Origin: Akkermansiaceae bacterium
GTDB lineage: Bacteria; Verrucomicrobiota; Verrucomicrobiia; Verrucomicrobiales; Akkermansiaceae
Assembly (NCBI GenBank): GCA_015062005.1
Contig: SUVL01000017.1
Coordinates: 1-57,460 of the forward strand
Direction of reading: 5' to 3'
DNA length: 57,460 nt
The notes under the pieces are model-generated. The model made no database searches. It saw only the letters and a list, made by a program, of their open reading frames with translations, and was not told the origin of the DNA. This document shows, piece by piece, positions 24,839-33,112 of this stretch. Positions within the stretch are counted from its first letter, which is position 1. Each line of letters starts with the position of its first letter. A program made the translations under genes and the position numbers.

Positions 24839-25666
24839 ATGGAGCCCGAGTACCCGGCAGATAACAACGAAAAATGGTTACAATTGCAGCTGTGGGGGCT
24901 GGATACCCCCATCACGGCCTTGTGCTGGGCTATAGCCTGTGCCGCTCTCATGCAGATAACCATGATTACGGCCGGCCCCCTGCTCCTGGTAGCGGGCGGG
25001 GTGTGGTGCATGGTAATGCTGATGAGGCTGAAAGCTGCCATCACCCGCCCGGGCAGCTGGCATGCAGCTTTCTACCGGGGGCATCTGCCGCTGATTCTCG
25101 TGCTGCTCGTTGCCGTAGGGCTGTCAACGCTCTGGATGATGTTCTTCTATGTAGGGCGGAACATATTCACCTATGCGTTCTTCCCCTGCAGCATATTCCT
25201 GGCTTCCCGGTTGATGATAGACAACGCATGGTTCAAAGAGGTAAAACTACTCATGCAGGCAACTGCATTTGCCATGTTCTGTGCCATTCCGGCGTTTTAT
25301 TTCAGTTTCACCCTGTCGCCGCTCCACATGCTGACCACCGGGCCGGTCTGGTACCTGGGCATTCTCTTTTACCTGATGGCCCGGGAACGCGAACGCCTCC
25401 GCACCCGGGAACGAAATGCACAGAGCGTCATCATAACGACGGTCACCCTCATCCTGCTGCTGGCAGCAACCCTGGTTTCCAGCGTCACGGCCCCCATGTT
25501 TGAACGAACGCTCTGTGTCACCATCGCCATCGGGGCCGGATGCCTGCAAGGCTTTGCCAGAATAGCCAATCTGCTGCCGGGCAATGCGGCTCTGGCGCTC
25601 AGCTGGCTGGCCATGGCGCTGCCGGCTGTGCTGGGCATCATGTTGTATGCCCCGCACAGCTGGTAA
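24839..25666 (+). CDS. Multi-pass membrane protein of unknown function
   Basis: About seven or eight hydrophobic segments fill the 275 residues read from ATG 24839; an in-frame ATG at 24788 would add 17 residues but places the start upstream of the likely promoter. A basic loop, ARERERLRTRERN, lies between segments. The overall look recalls UbiA-type prenyltransferases, but their Asp-rich motifs are missing, so no enzyme is assigned. The gene is convergent with mrp, 11 bp away. No transport signature was recognised. Confidence 0.72.
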   Translation: MEPEYPADNNEKWLQLQLWGLDTPITALCWAIACAALMQITMITAGPLLLVAGGVWCMVMLMRLKAAITRPGSWHAAFYRGHLPLILVLLVAVGLSTLWMMFFYVGRNIFTYAFFPCSIFLASRLMIDNAWFKEVKLLMQATAFAMFCAIPAFYFSFTLSPLHMLTTGPVWYLGILFYLMARERERLRTRERNAQSVIITTVTLILLLAATLVSSVTAPMFERTLCVTIAIGAGCLQGFARIANLLPGNAALALSWLAMALPAVLGIMLYAPHSW

Positions 25667-25677
25667 AAAAGAAGCGC

Positions 25678-26757
25678 TCACATCCCCAAACCAGCCGCCA
25701 GCCCGGCAGCTACGCTGCGGAATGCGGCTGATACGGGATTCGTCTCCGGGTCTTCCAGGGCCACGGGTGAGCCGGCATCGCCACAGGCGCGCGTCTGGGT
25801 ATCCAACGGCAACTTACCCAGCAGGGGCACACCCAGCCTGGCGGCTTCACGCTCGCCACCGCCTTGCCCGAAAATATGGTAGATATTATTATCGCTGGGG
25901 CAGTGGAAATAGCTCATATTCTCCACAAGGCCCAGAATGGGGGTATTGACACGCTGGAACAACCCCACAGCCTTGCGGGCATCGATGAGGGCCACCTCCT
26001 GCGGAGTCGTCACAATCACAGCGCCAGCCAGGCGAACCGTCTGCACAATGGTAAGCTGGATATCTCCCGTGCCAGGGGGCATATCCAGAATCAGGAAATC
26101 AAGACCGCCCCACTCCACATCGCGCAGGAACTGCTGCACATAGCGGGTGGCGAGCGGGCCACGCACTGCCAGCGGCGTATCACCATCCACCAGCAGAGCC
26201 ATGGAAAGGAGCTTGACCCCGTGAGCTTCCACCGGCAGGAACTGCTCCTTGTCACTGCAGCCGGGGCGCTCCGTTGTGCCGAACATCAGCGCCATGGAGG
26301 GGCCGTACAAGTCCAGGTCCAGAAGCCCTACCTTATACCCCAGCTTTGCAAGCGCCACTGCCAGATTGGCTGAAACCGTGCTCTTGCCCACGCCTCCCTT
26401 ACCGGATGCGACCGCAATGACATGTTTCACTCCAGGCACGCTGGACTTCCAGTCATCCGGGTTATCCCCCTGCTCCAACTCCGCCTTTTTCTGCTCCGGC
26501 ACCTGGTGGTCCATCTGCACATCATACGTGGAAACACCCGGCAACTCACGCAGAACACTGATGACACGCTCGTATATATAGCGGGGTACATCCGAATTCT
26601 TACTTTCCACCCGCAGTGAGACCACCACGCGCCCCTCGGGGCTCACGTTGATATTCTGCACCAGGCCGAACGCCACAATATCGCGGCTGAATCCGGGGTA
26701 TTTCACCGTTGTCAATGCGGCCCGCACCAACTCAGGAGTCAGTTTTGTTTCGCTCAT
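25678..26757 (-). CDS. mrp: Mrp/ApbC-type Fe-S cluster carrier ATPase
   Basis: The 359-residue protein has an N-terminal MIP18/DUF59 domain (about 5-80) and a MinD/Mrp ATPase domain with the deviant Walker A GKGGVGKST and DMPPGTGD. Family members carry [4Fe-4S] clusters to target apoproteins in the cytoplasm. The C-terminal CxxC that normally holds the bridging cluster reads CPSD here (ENMSYFHCPSDNN), so the second cysteine is absent. The gene has its own strong promoter divergent from the decarboxylase gene. Confidence 0.92.
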   Translation of the reverse strand: MSETKLTPELVRAALTTVKYPGFSRDIVAFGLVQNINVSPEGRVVVSLRVESKNSDVPRYIYERVISVLRELPGVSTYDVQMDHQVPEQKKAELEQGDNPDDWKSSVPGVKHVIAVASGKGGVGKSTVSANLAVALAKLGYKVGLLDLDLYGPSMALMFGTTERPGCSDKEQFLPVEAHGVKLLSMALLVDGDTPLAVRGPLATRYVQQFLRDVEWGGLDFLILDMPPGTGDIQLTIVQTVRLAGAVIVTTPQEVALIDARKAVGLFQRVNTPILGLVENMSYFHCPSDNNIYHIFGQGGGEREAARLGVPLLGKLPLDTQTRACGDAGSPVALEDPETNPVSAAFRSVAAGLAAGLGM

Positions 26758-26763
26758 GCGGGC

Positions 26764-26792
26764 ATTCTAGCACCGAGCTTATGACGGTTCAA
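26764..26792 (-). promoter_or_regulatory. Promoter of mrp
   Basis: On the reverse strand TTGAAC (26787-26792), 17 bp, TAGAAT (26764-26769), and the ATG 6 bp later. Same hexamers as at 22424-22452. Confidence 0.75.
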
Positions 26793-26806
26793 GCCTAACA
26801 TTTGTC

Positions 26807-26835
26807 TTGCTCGCTTCGAATATATGGTGTAAACT
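26807..26835 (+). promoter_or_regulatory. Promoter of the UDP-glucuronate decarboxylase gene
   Basis: TTGCTC (26807-26812), 17 bp, TAAACT (26830-26835), then ATG at 26846 after 10 bp. This placement selects the start at MLNILVTGG and not an upstream ORF extension. Confidence 0.6.
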
Positions 26836-26845
26836 CAGGCTGCCT

Positions 26846-27793
26846 ATGCTGAACATCCTCGTTACCGGCGGCACCGGATTTGTAGGTGCCAATCTCTGCC
26901 ACCGTCTGATTGCAGACGGCCACCGCGTCATCTGCCTCGATAATAACTACACCGGCTCGCTGGATAACGTGCGGGACATCATGGATAACCCGCGATTCCA
27001 TTTTGTGGGGCACGACGTCATCTTCCCCTACGAATGCCCGGAAAAACTGGACCGCATCTATAACCTGGCCTGCCCGGCCTCTCCGCCGGCCTACCAGAAC
27101 GCACGCTCCATCTTCACCACCAAGACCTGTGTGCTGGGTGCGCTGAACATGCTGGACCTGGCCAAGAAACACGGAGCCCGCATCCTGCTCAGCTCCACCT
27201 CCGAAGTTTACGGCGAGCCGCAGGTGCATCCGCAGGTGGAAAGTTACCGCGGCAACGTCAACCCCATCGGCATCCGCGCCTGTTATGACGAAGGCAAGCG
27301 CTGCGCCGAAAGCCTTTTCTTCGACTACCACCGCCACGAGGGGGTGGATATCCGCGTCATCCGCATCTTCAACACCTACGGTCCGCTCATGAACCCGGAG
27401 GATGGCCGCGTGGTCTCCAACTTCATCTGCCAGGCCCTGCGTGGCGAGGACATCACCATTTACGGAGAAGGCCAGCAGACCCGCTCCTTCCAGTATATCG
27501 ATGACCTCATTGAAGGCATGGTGCGCATGATGGAAAACGCCAAGGGCTTTGTGGGGCCTGTCAACCTGGGCAATCCCGGGGAGTTCACCATCCGCCAGCT
27601 GGCCGATATCGTTCTTTCCAAGATTAATACGCCGAGTAAACTGGTGCAGCTCCCCCTCCCCTCCGATGACCCGACCCAGCGCAAGCCCGATATCACCCTG
27701 GCCGGCGCCGTGTTGGATTGGAAGCCCACCATCCCCCTGGTCGAAGGGCTCGACCGCACTATCGCCTACTTCCGCCAGCGATTGGGTAAATAA
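26846..27793 (+). CDS. uxs: UDP-glucuronate decarboxylase (UDP-xylose synthase)
   Basis: This short-chain dehydrogenase-type enzyme converts UDP-glucuronate to UDP-xylose with bound NAD, for surface glycans. From ATG 26846 it has 315 residues: GGTGFVG for NAD binding near the start, [10 protein letters not shown], and the catalytic Tyr-Lys pair in YDEGKR followed by ESLFFDYHR. The order and the RIFNTYGP motif are those of Uxs and not of the epimerases. The next gene, comM, is convergent with no gap. Confidence 0.92.
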   Translation: MLNILVTGGTGFVGANLCHRLIADGHRVICLDNNYTGSLDNVRDIMDNPRFHFVGHDVIFPYECPEKLDRIYNLACPASPPAYQNARSIFTTKTCVLGALNMLDLAKKHGARILLSSTSEVYGEPQVHPQVESYRGNVNPIGIRACYDEGKRCAESLFFDYHRHEGVDIRVIRIFNTYGPLMNPEDGRVVSNFICQALRGEDITIYGEGQQTRSFQYIDDLIEGMVRMMENAKGFVGPVNLGNPGEFTIRQLADIVLSKINTPSKLVQLPLPSDDPTQRKPDITLAGAVLDWKPTIPLVEGLDRTIAYFRQRLGK

Positions 27794-29359
27794 TCACCCA
27801 CGCAGCTGGGTCTCGAACTGGCGGAACTGAATCGCCTCGAAGAGGTGGGCATCCGTAGGATGCTCACAGCCGGCCAGGTCTGCAATGGTGCGGGCCACGC
27901 GCAGGATGCGGTCGAACGCACGGGCGGAAAGGCCAAGCTGAGCCACAGCATCCAGCAACAGCTGCTGCTGAGAGGGAGAAAGCGGGCAGAACTTGCGCAG
28001 CATCTTGCTGCTGAGTCGGGCATTACAGCTCACACCGCTACCGGCATAACGCGAGGCCTGCTTCTCACGAGCCGCCACCACGCGTGCGCGGATAGCGGCA
28101 CTGCTCTCACCATCCGGTTTGCTCAGCAAACTGGCTGGCTCCACCGGTGGCACCTCGATAATGAGGTCGAACCGATCCAGAAGCGGCCCGGAAATTTTCT
28201 TGCGGTAGCGGGTCACATCCGCCGGGCTGCAACGGCAACGGTGGCGTGGGTCACCCAAATACCCGCAGGGGCATGGATTCATGGCGGCCAGGAACATGAA
28301 CGAACAGGGAAAATCCATGCTCCCATTGGCCCGGGAAATCGTCACCCGCCCACTTTCCAGGGGCTGACGCAGGGTTTCCAGGGTGCGGCGGGCAAACTCC
28401 GGCAATTCATCCAGGAAGAGCACACCGTGATGCGCCAGCGAAATTTCGCCGGGGGAGATATTGGAACCACCGCCCATGAGGCCCACATCCGAAATCGTGT
28501 GGTGAGGGCTGCGGAAAGGCCGGTAACTGAGCAGGCCACCCGTGCGAGGCAACAAACCGCACACTGAGTGAATCTTGCTGGTCTCCAACGCCTCCTCCTG
28601 AGACAGGGGCGGCAGGATGGTAGGCATGCGGCAGGCCAGCATACTCTTGCCGCTGCCGGGGCTGCCACACATGAGCAGGTTATGCCCACCGGCGGCAGCT
28701 ATTTCCATGGCGCGCCGGGCGTAGGGCTGCCCCTTCACCTCATCAAAATCAACCTCTGCCGGCATGGGCGGCATATCGGCAGACAGTGAAAATGGCGTGA
28801 ACTTCGCAGGATTCACCAGCACCTCCCATGCCTCACGCAGACTGGAAACAGCGTAAACAGACAAACCTTCCACAACGGCCGCTTCCGCTGCATTCTCCAG
28901 TGAAACCATGATGCAGCTGCGGCCGGCGTCCCGCGCCGCCACAGCCAGCGGCAACACACCGCGCACTCCGCGCACCACGCCATCCAGCGCCAGTTCGCCC
29001 ACAAAGCACCAGGATTCCAGCCCGGAAGGCACGCGGCGCTTAAATGCTTCCGGCACGTCACGGTAATTGGTCTGAATAGCCATTTCCAATGCCAGGGCAA
29101 TGGGCAAATCAAAGCCGGGCCCCTGCTTGCGAGTATCAGCCGGGGCCAGATTCACCGTGACCATCACATCGCCAGGGCGGAAAAACGAACTATTAGTAAG
29201 GGCGGAGGTGACTCGTTGCACGCTCTCGCGCACGGCGGCATCCGGCAGGCCCACCACGGAGATACGCCCCACATCCTCCACCGGCCGCACGTCCACCTCC
29301 ACCTGGACCTCATAGCCGTTAATGCCTTCCACAGCCGCCGAATGTAAGCGCGTAATCAT
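27794..29359 (-). CDS. comM: YifB/ComM family Mg-chelatase-like AAA+ ATPase
   Basis: The 521-residue protein has an N-terminal Lon-protease-like S5 fold domain (from ITRLHSAAVEGINGYEV to about 170) and a ChlI-type AAA+ domain. Walker A is GSPGSGKSML, Walker B is GVLFLDELPEF, and a C-terminal lid ends in CEHPTDAHLFEAIQFR. A cysteine-rich stretch, NPCPCGYLGDPRHRCRC, lies in the ATPase domain as usual. ComM is a hexameric helicase that promotes branch migration during natural transformation. The gene follows the L,D-transpeptidase gene by 3 bp. Confidence 0.95.
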   Translation of the reverse strand: MITRLHSAAVEGINGYEVQVEVDVRPVEDVGRISVVGLPDAAVRESVQRVTSALTNSSFFRPGDVMVTVNLAPADTRKQGPGFDLPIALALEMAIQTNYRDVPEAFKRRVPSGLESWCFVGELALDGVVRGVRGVLPLAVAARDAGRSCIMVSLENAAEAAVVEGLSVYAVSSLREAWEVLVNPAKFTPFSLSADMPPMPAEVDFDEVKGQPYARRAMEIAAAGGHNLLMCGSPGSGKSMLACRMPTILPPLSQEEALETSKIHSVCGLLPRTGGLLSYRPFRSPHHTISDVGLMGGGSNISPGEISLAHHGVLFLDELPEFARRTLETLRQPLESGRVTISRANGSMDFPCSFMFLAAMNPCPCGYLGDPRHRCRCSPADVTRYRKKISGPLLDRFDLIIEVPPVEPASLLSKPDGESSAAIRARVVAAREKQASRYAGSGVSCNARLSSKMLRKFCPLSPSQQQLLLDAVAQLGLSARAFDRILRVARTIADLAGCEHPTDAHLFEAIQFRQFETQLRG

Positions 29360-29362
29360 ACC

Positions 29363-30007
29363 TCACTTCACAATAACCTTTGAACCAACCGCCAGTTTCT
29401 CAAACAGCACGCTGCATGCCTCCACCGGCACGCGCACGCAACCATGCGATGCACTGTATCGATACACATTCCCTACGTGCATTCCAACGGAACCGTTGAA
29501 ACGCATCCAGTACGGCATGGAGGCGCCCTTAAACACGGAACCCTTCGGAGCAGCATCGCTGGATGAAATATCACTTTTCACCACTCGCTTGCCATCCCGG
29601 CTCACAAATGAACCATACCGGTTGGAACGATACTGGCGCGCTTTCTGCGAAATCCGGAATGCCCCCTTGGGAGTTTCCTGCCCACCCACGCGACCGGAGC
29701 AGATGGGAAAATCCATGGCAATAGCCCCATTGATATACAAGCGCCCGCGCTGGGGCTCCAGCAGAATCTCCACATGGGAACGGGACGGCGCGTACTGGTT
29801 CAAGGCAGCACCGCGCCAGATATCGCGGGTTTCGCGGTACCCGGGGTGGGCGATGAAGGCCTCAAAAGTACAGGCTTTACGCGTGTTGCGAGTCGCCTCT
29901 TCGAGCCTGTTTCCTTCCTGTTCGTAGTAAATACGCGCCTCCTCCGGGCTTCGGTGCTGGCAGGAAGCCATGGCAACGGCCCCCAATATGGCAAGGAACA
30001 ATCTCAT
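29363..30007 (-). CDS. L,D-transpeptidase lipoprotein (YkuD domain)
   Basis: The 214-residue protein starts with a lipoprotein signal (lipobox MASC) and contains a YkuD domain in its C-terminal half. The catalytic motif is GMHVGN...SASHGCVRV with the nucleophile Cys and its His partner. Such enzymes make 3-3 crosslinks in peptidoglycan or attach proteins to it, in the periplasm. The ATG overlaps the hflX stop by 4 bp, and comM follows 3 bp later, so the three genes share a transcript. Confidence 0.9.
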   Translation of the reverse strand: MRLFLAILGAVAMASCQHRSPEEARIYYEQEGNRLEEATRNTRKACTFEAFIAHPGYRETRDIWRGAALNQYAPSRSHVEILLEPQRGRLYINGAIAMDFPICSGRVGGQETPKGAFRISQKARQYRSNRYGSFVSRDGKRVVKSDISSSDAAPKGSVFKGASMPYWMRFNGSVGMHVGNVYRYSASHGCVRVPVEACSVLFEKLAVGSKVIVK

Positions 30008-31314
30008 ACCCGGTAATTGCTCAGGCGAGCGGCAAACTCCTTAGGCAATATAGCCTCTACGATAGCATCATTCCCTTCATACTCGGTATTGAGCACCTTG
30101 CCATCGCGGTGCATGATGGCTATAATACGGCTCTCAGCCAGGGGGATTCGGTAAGTCTGGCGCTCCACCCGGTGGGAGAGCATTTCCACACAGGAGGCAA
30201 GCAGTTCCTCCACCCCCTGATTTTCCAACACACTCATGCGGAGACTGGGGCAATTCAGCTTGGCGGAAAGCGCCTCCAGAGTCACATCGCGCAGTTCTGC
30301 GGGGATAAGGTCGCACTTGTTCCACACCACCACCATGGGCTTGTCCTCAGCCCCCAGACTGGTCAGCACCTCGCAAGTGGTCTCATAGTGGCGCAGTGCG
30401 TCCTCATCGCTGGCATCCACCACCTGAATCAGGAAATCGGCCAGCACGGCCTCCTCCAGAGTAGACTTGAACGCCTCCACCAGGCGGTGCGGCAAGTTAC
30501 GGATAAAGCCGACCGTATCCGTCAGCACCAGCGGCTGTCCATCCGGCAGCTCAATCTTGCGGCTGGTTGTATCCAGCGTGGCGAATAGAATATTCTGCGC
30601 CAGCACCCCTGCCCCGGTAATCAGGTTGAGCAACGAACTCTTGCCGGCATTCGTATAGCCCACTATAGCAGCAGTGGGGATTCCCTGGCGGGTGCGTTCC
30701 TTGCGCTGGGTGCCACGCTGGCGGCGCACCAGTTCCAACTCGGAGCGAATGGCCTCGATTCGCTCGCGGGCCAGGCGGCGGTCCACCTCAATCTGCTTCT
30801 CACCCTCGCCGCGGGCGGCAGCACCGCCGCCCTTTCCACCACCACTGCCACCACGCTGGCGGTCCAGGTGCTTCCACATACCGGTCATGCGGGGCAGCGC
30901 ATACTGCATGCGGGCAAGATCCACCTGCATGACGGCTTCGCGCGTGCGCGCACGCTTGGCAAAGATATCCAGAATGACCTCTTCGCGGTCAATCACGGTT
31001 ACGTTGGTGAGTTTTTCCCACTCGCGCTGCTGGCTGGGGGAAAGCAGGTTATCAAAGATGAGGCAATCTGCCTCCAGCGCCTCGACCCTGGCGCGGATTT
31101 CCTCTGCCTTGCCGATACCGCAGAGGTATTTTGCCTGCACTTCACGGGTGAACTCCAGCATGGTACCGACGATGCCGATACCCAGGTTGCTCACCAGGTC
31201 CTCCAGCTCAGCCAGTAGAGCAGCACGCTCCCGGCGGGAATCACCGGGCATGCCGAGCCCCACCAGCAGGGCCCGCTCCACCATCTCCGGTTTCTCGCGA
31301 ATCTCAAACGACAT
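30004..31314 (-). CDS. hflX: GTPase HflX, ribosome-splitting factor
   Basis: The 436-residue protein has the N-terminal HflX domain, a Gly-rich linker (GGSGGGKGGG region) with a long coiled coil, and the G domain: GYTNAGKSSLLN (G1), DTVGFIRNLPH (G3) and NKCD (G4). HflX binds the ribosome and splits stalled or hibernating 70S particles under stress. It sits between a tiny lipoprotein gene (10 bp upstream) and the overlapping L,D-transpeptidase gene. Confidence 0.95.
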   Translation of the reverse strand: MSFEIREKPEMVERALLVGLGMPGDSRRERAALLAELEDLVSNLGIGIVGTMLEFTREVQAKYLCGIGKAEEIRARVEALEADCLIFDNLLSPSQQREWEKLTNVTVIDREEVILDIFAKRARTREAVMQVDLARMQYALPRMTGMWKHLDRQRGGSGGGKGGGAAARGEGEKQIEVDRRLARERIEAIRSELELVRRQRGTQRKERTRQGIPTAAIVGYTNAGKSSLLNLITGAGVLAQNILFATLDTTSRKIELPDGQPLVLTDTVGFIRNLPHRLVEAFKSTLEEAVLADFLIQVVDASDEDALRHYETTCEVLTSLGAEDKPMVVVWNKCDLIPAELRDVTLEALSAKLNCPSLRMSVLENQGVEELLASCVEMLSHRVERQTYRIPLAESRIIAIMHRDGKVLNTEYEGNDAIVEAILPKEFAARLSNYRV

Positions 31315-31323
31315 AGCCGCGTG

Positions 31324-31461
31324 TTACTCGAAACTGCGGGAGGAGGAAACAGGCACATCGCGCAGCAGCGCCGGATTATACGAATTGCACGCGCACTCAC
31401 CACACGAGGAAAGCGTGAGCACGGCAGTTGCGGTCGCCAGAACTATTGCAAGCATCTTCAT
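31324..31461 (-). CDS. 45-residue lipoprotein
   Basis: A very short gene, read from ATG 31461 to TAA 31324. The product MKMLAIVLATATAVLTL continues SSCGECACNSYNP and ends SSRSFE. It has a full signal peptide and the lipobox LSSC. The mature peptide is only about 26 residues with three cysteines in its first five (Cys, then ECAC). It sits 10 bp upstream of hflX with a likely promoter at 31469-31497. The function is unknown; small entericidin-like lipoproteins are the nearest type. Confidence 0.6.
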   Translation of the reverse strand: MKMLAIVLATATAVLTLSSCGECACNSYNPALLRDVPVSSSRSFE

Positions 31462-31468
31462 GTGCCCT

Positions 31469-31497
31469 ATTGAAACGCAAAAGGACTCGGTTTTCAA
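31469..31497 (-). promoter_or_regulatory. Possible promoter of the small lipoprotein-hflX operon
   Basis: On the reverse strand TTGAAA (31492-31497), 17 bp, TTCAAT (31469-31474); ATG 7 bp later. A moderate match with the usual near-leaderless geometry. Confidence 0.45.
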
Positions 31498-31523
31498 GCT
31501 TAAAGTATCAACCGCTGCCGCAT

Positions 31524-31922
31524 TTAATGCGGCTCCACCAGGCTGGGATCACTCATAAGCACCACCTCAGCACGCGTTACCCGGCCTGCCGGGCTGAAAT
31601 CAAAACGCAGCGCATGTGTCTCCGAAGCAGTATTCTCCGGGTGCTCGAAATAGAAATAGATGAAGGATTCCTCCCCGGCATCGCCGTGCAGCGTCACGTG
31701 CATGGCGCCGAAATCGCGTTCCACCTGGGCCTTGCTTGCAGCCTGGAGCTGCATATCATGAGCTGCGGCCACAGCCTTGTGCCAGCGCCGGTCATCCCGG
31801 CCGTTGATGCAGTATCCAATGCGCCCTTCCCCGCAATCGTCATTGAAATAGGGGCGTGTCACAGGCCTCAGATACGAGCAGGAAACCAGCAGAAGCGGAA
31901 ATAGCAGACAGATTATCTTCAT
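31524..31922 (-). CDS. Lipoprotein of unknown function downstream of the Sel1 genes
   Basis: The 132-residue protein has a short signal peptide with lipobox LVSC. The mature part has three cysteines and a mixed alpha/beta look, with no motif I recognise. Its ATG overlaps the stop of the upstream Sel1 gene by 4 bp, so it is the last gene of a four-gene operon reading leftwards from the promoter at 35645-35673. Confidence 0.7.
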   Translation of the reverse strand: MKIICLLFPLLLVSCSYLRPVTRPYFNDDCGEGRIGYCINGRDDRRWHKAVAAAHDMQLQAASKAQVERDFGAMHVTLHGDAGEESFIYFYFEHPENTASETHALRFDFSPAGRVTRAEVVLMSDPSLVEPH

Positions 31923-33061
31923 GGTTTGTTTTTCTTAGAGTTCAATTTTTTCGCACGGGCCCGGTACCGTTTGGCCAGCCTTGTATTCGGCGGTATTCCC
32001 CGAAAACCACGCTCGTAAATATTAGCAAGCCGCAGTACCGCTTCCACGTTTCCCTTGTTTGCGGCCTTGCCATACCAGGCTACGGCCTCTACCGGATTCG
32101 CTTCACCGAGGCTTCCATTGTAATACATATTACCTAAGGCGCAACAAGCATCCGCATGCCCCTCAACTGCCGCCATCATATACAATTTCCTGGCCTCCTC
32201 CACATTCCGGGGGACCACTATACCATGCTCATGGGCTCGCCCCAAGTAATACAGCGAATCCACATCTCCCTGCGCCTTGGCTTGTGTGAACAACTCAACG
32301 GCCTTCGGATAATTACGCAACACGCCCCGGCCTTCCCAATAGGCGCGGCCCAGCATAAACTGAGCATCCTTGCAGCCTTGCCCCGCGGATTCCTTAAACC
32401 ACTGCACAGCGCTCTCCGGATCAGGCTGCGGTGCACCTCGGCCTTCCATCAGACAGATACCCAGGGCGCACTGCGCCTCTTTGTGCCCCAGGGCGGCTGA
32501 TACCTCATACCAGGAAAAGCGCTCCCGGCTACCCTTTTCACACACCAGGGCGGCCTGATAAGCACATTCGGCATAATGCTTTTCATCTATCTTATACTCC
32601 CCAGCTCGAGCTTTACTGTACCAGCTCGCGGCCTTGCTCCAGTCTTGCTTGACAATCAGACCATGCTCGTAAGCATATCCAAGCAGGAAACTGGCATTCG
32701 GGTGCTTCTCTGCCAGTTGCTCTACTCTCCTCAAATTTCGCATGGAGTCAAGCATCCCCCATATTATACCTGCCATCTCGTCCGTTATTTCCAATTTGGC
32801 CAGGTCAGCAGGCATTTCTCTGCCCTGCTGCACCGCTTCAGCATAACTATGTGCATTTATTTCCGCTCTGCTAATGAAAAATGTATCCTCTTCGGAGAAA
32901 AAATCCCTATTGGCCCAGGTAGACCCCAAGTCTACTCTTGCATATGTAGCACCACCACTAACCGCATCGAGAGACATCAGTTCCGATGTGATAGTCATAC
33001 TCTCGCAGGACACAAGAAAGAGCGCAGAAAACAGGAAAATTAACTTTTTTAACTTATTCAT
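31919..33061 (-). CDS. Sel1-repeat lipoprotein 1
   Basis: The start at 33061 gives 380 residues and a compact lipoprotein signal (MNKLKKLIFLFSALFLVSC). A start at 33112, right after the upstream stop, would add 17 polar residues ahead of it. About seven Sel1-type repeats follow, for example ALGHKEAQCALGICLMEGRG and KDAQFMLGRAYWEGRGV. Such repeats fold into helical solenoids that hold partner proteins. Residues before the repeats match the next gene closely (QQGREMPADLAKLEITDEMAG against QQGGGMPADLAELEITETMAG), so the two are recent paralogues. Confidence 0.85.
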   Translation of the reverse strand: MNKLKKLIFLFSALFLVSCESMTITSELMSLDAVSGGATYARVDLGSTWANRDFFSEEDTFFISRAEINAHSYAEAVQQGREMPADLAKLEITDEMAGIIWGMLDSMRNLRRVEQLAEKHPNASFLLGYAYEHGLIVKQDWSKAASWYSKARAGEYKIDEKHYAECAYQAALVCEKGSRERFSWYEVSAALGHKEAQCALGICLMEGRGAPQPDPESAVQWFKESAGQGCKDAQFMLGRAYWEGRGVLRNYPKAVELFTQAKAQGDVDSLYYLGRAHEHGIVVPRNVEEARKLYMMAAVEGHADACCALGNMYYNGSLGEANPVEAVAWYGKAANKGNVEAVLRLANIYERGFRGIPPNTRLAKRYRARAKKLNSKKNKP

Positions 33062-33112
33062 ATGCTTCTGTTCATCATTCGAGGCGCCTGATTCATCGTA
33101 TTTCTTCATCAT

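Noticed and set aside
24839..25666. UbiA-type prenyltransferase
   Set aside because: The number of helices fits, but the two Asp-rich NDxxD-type motifs are missing.
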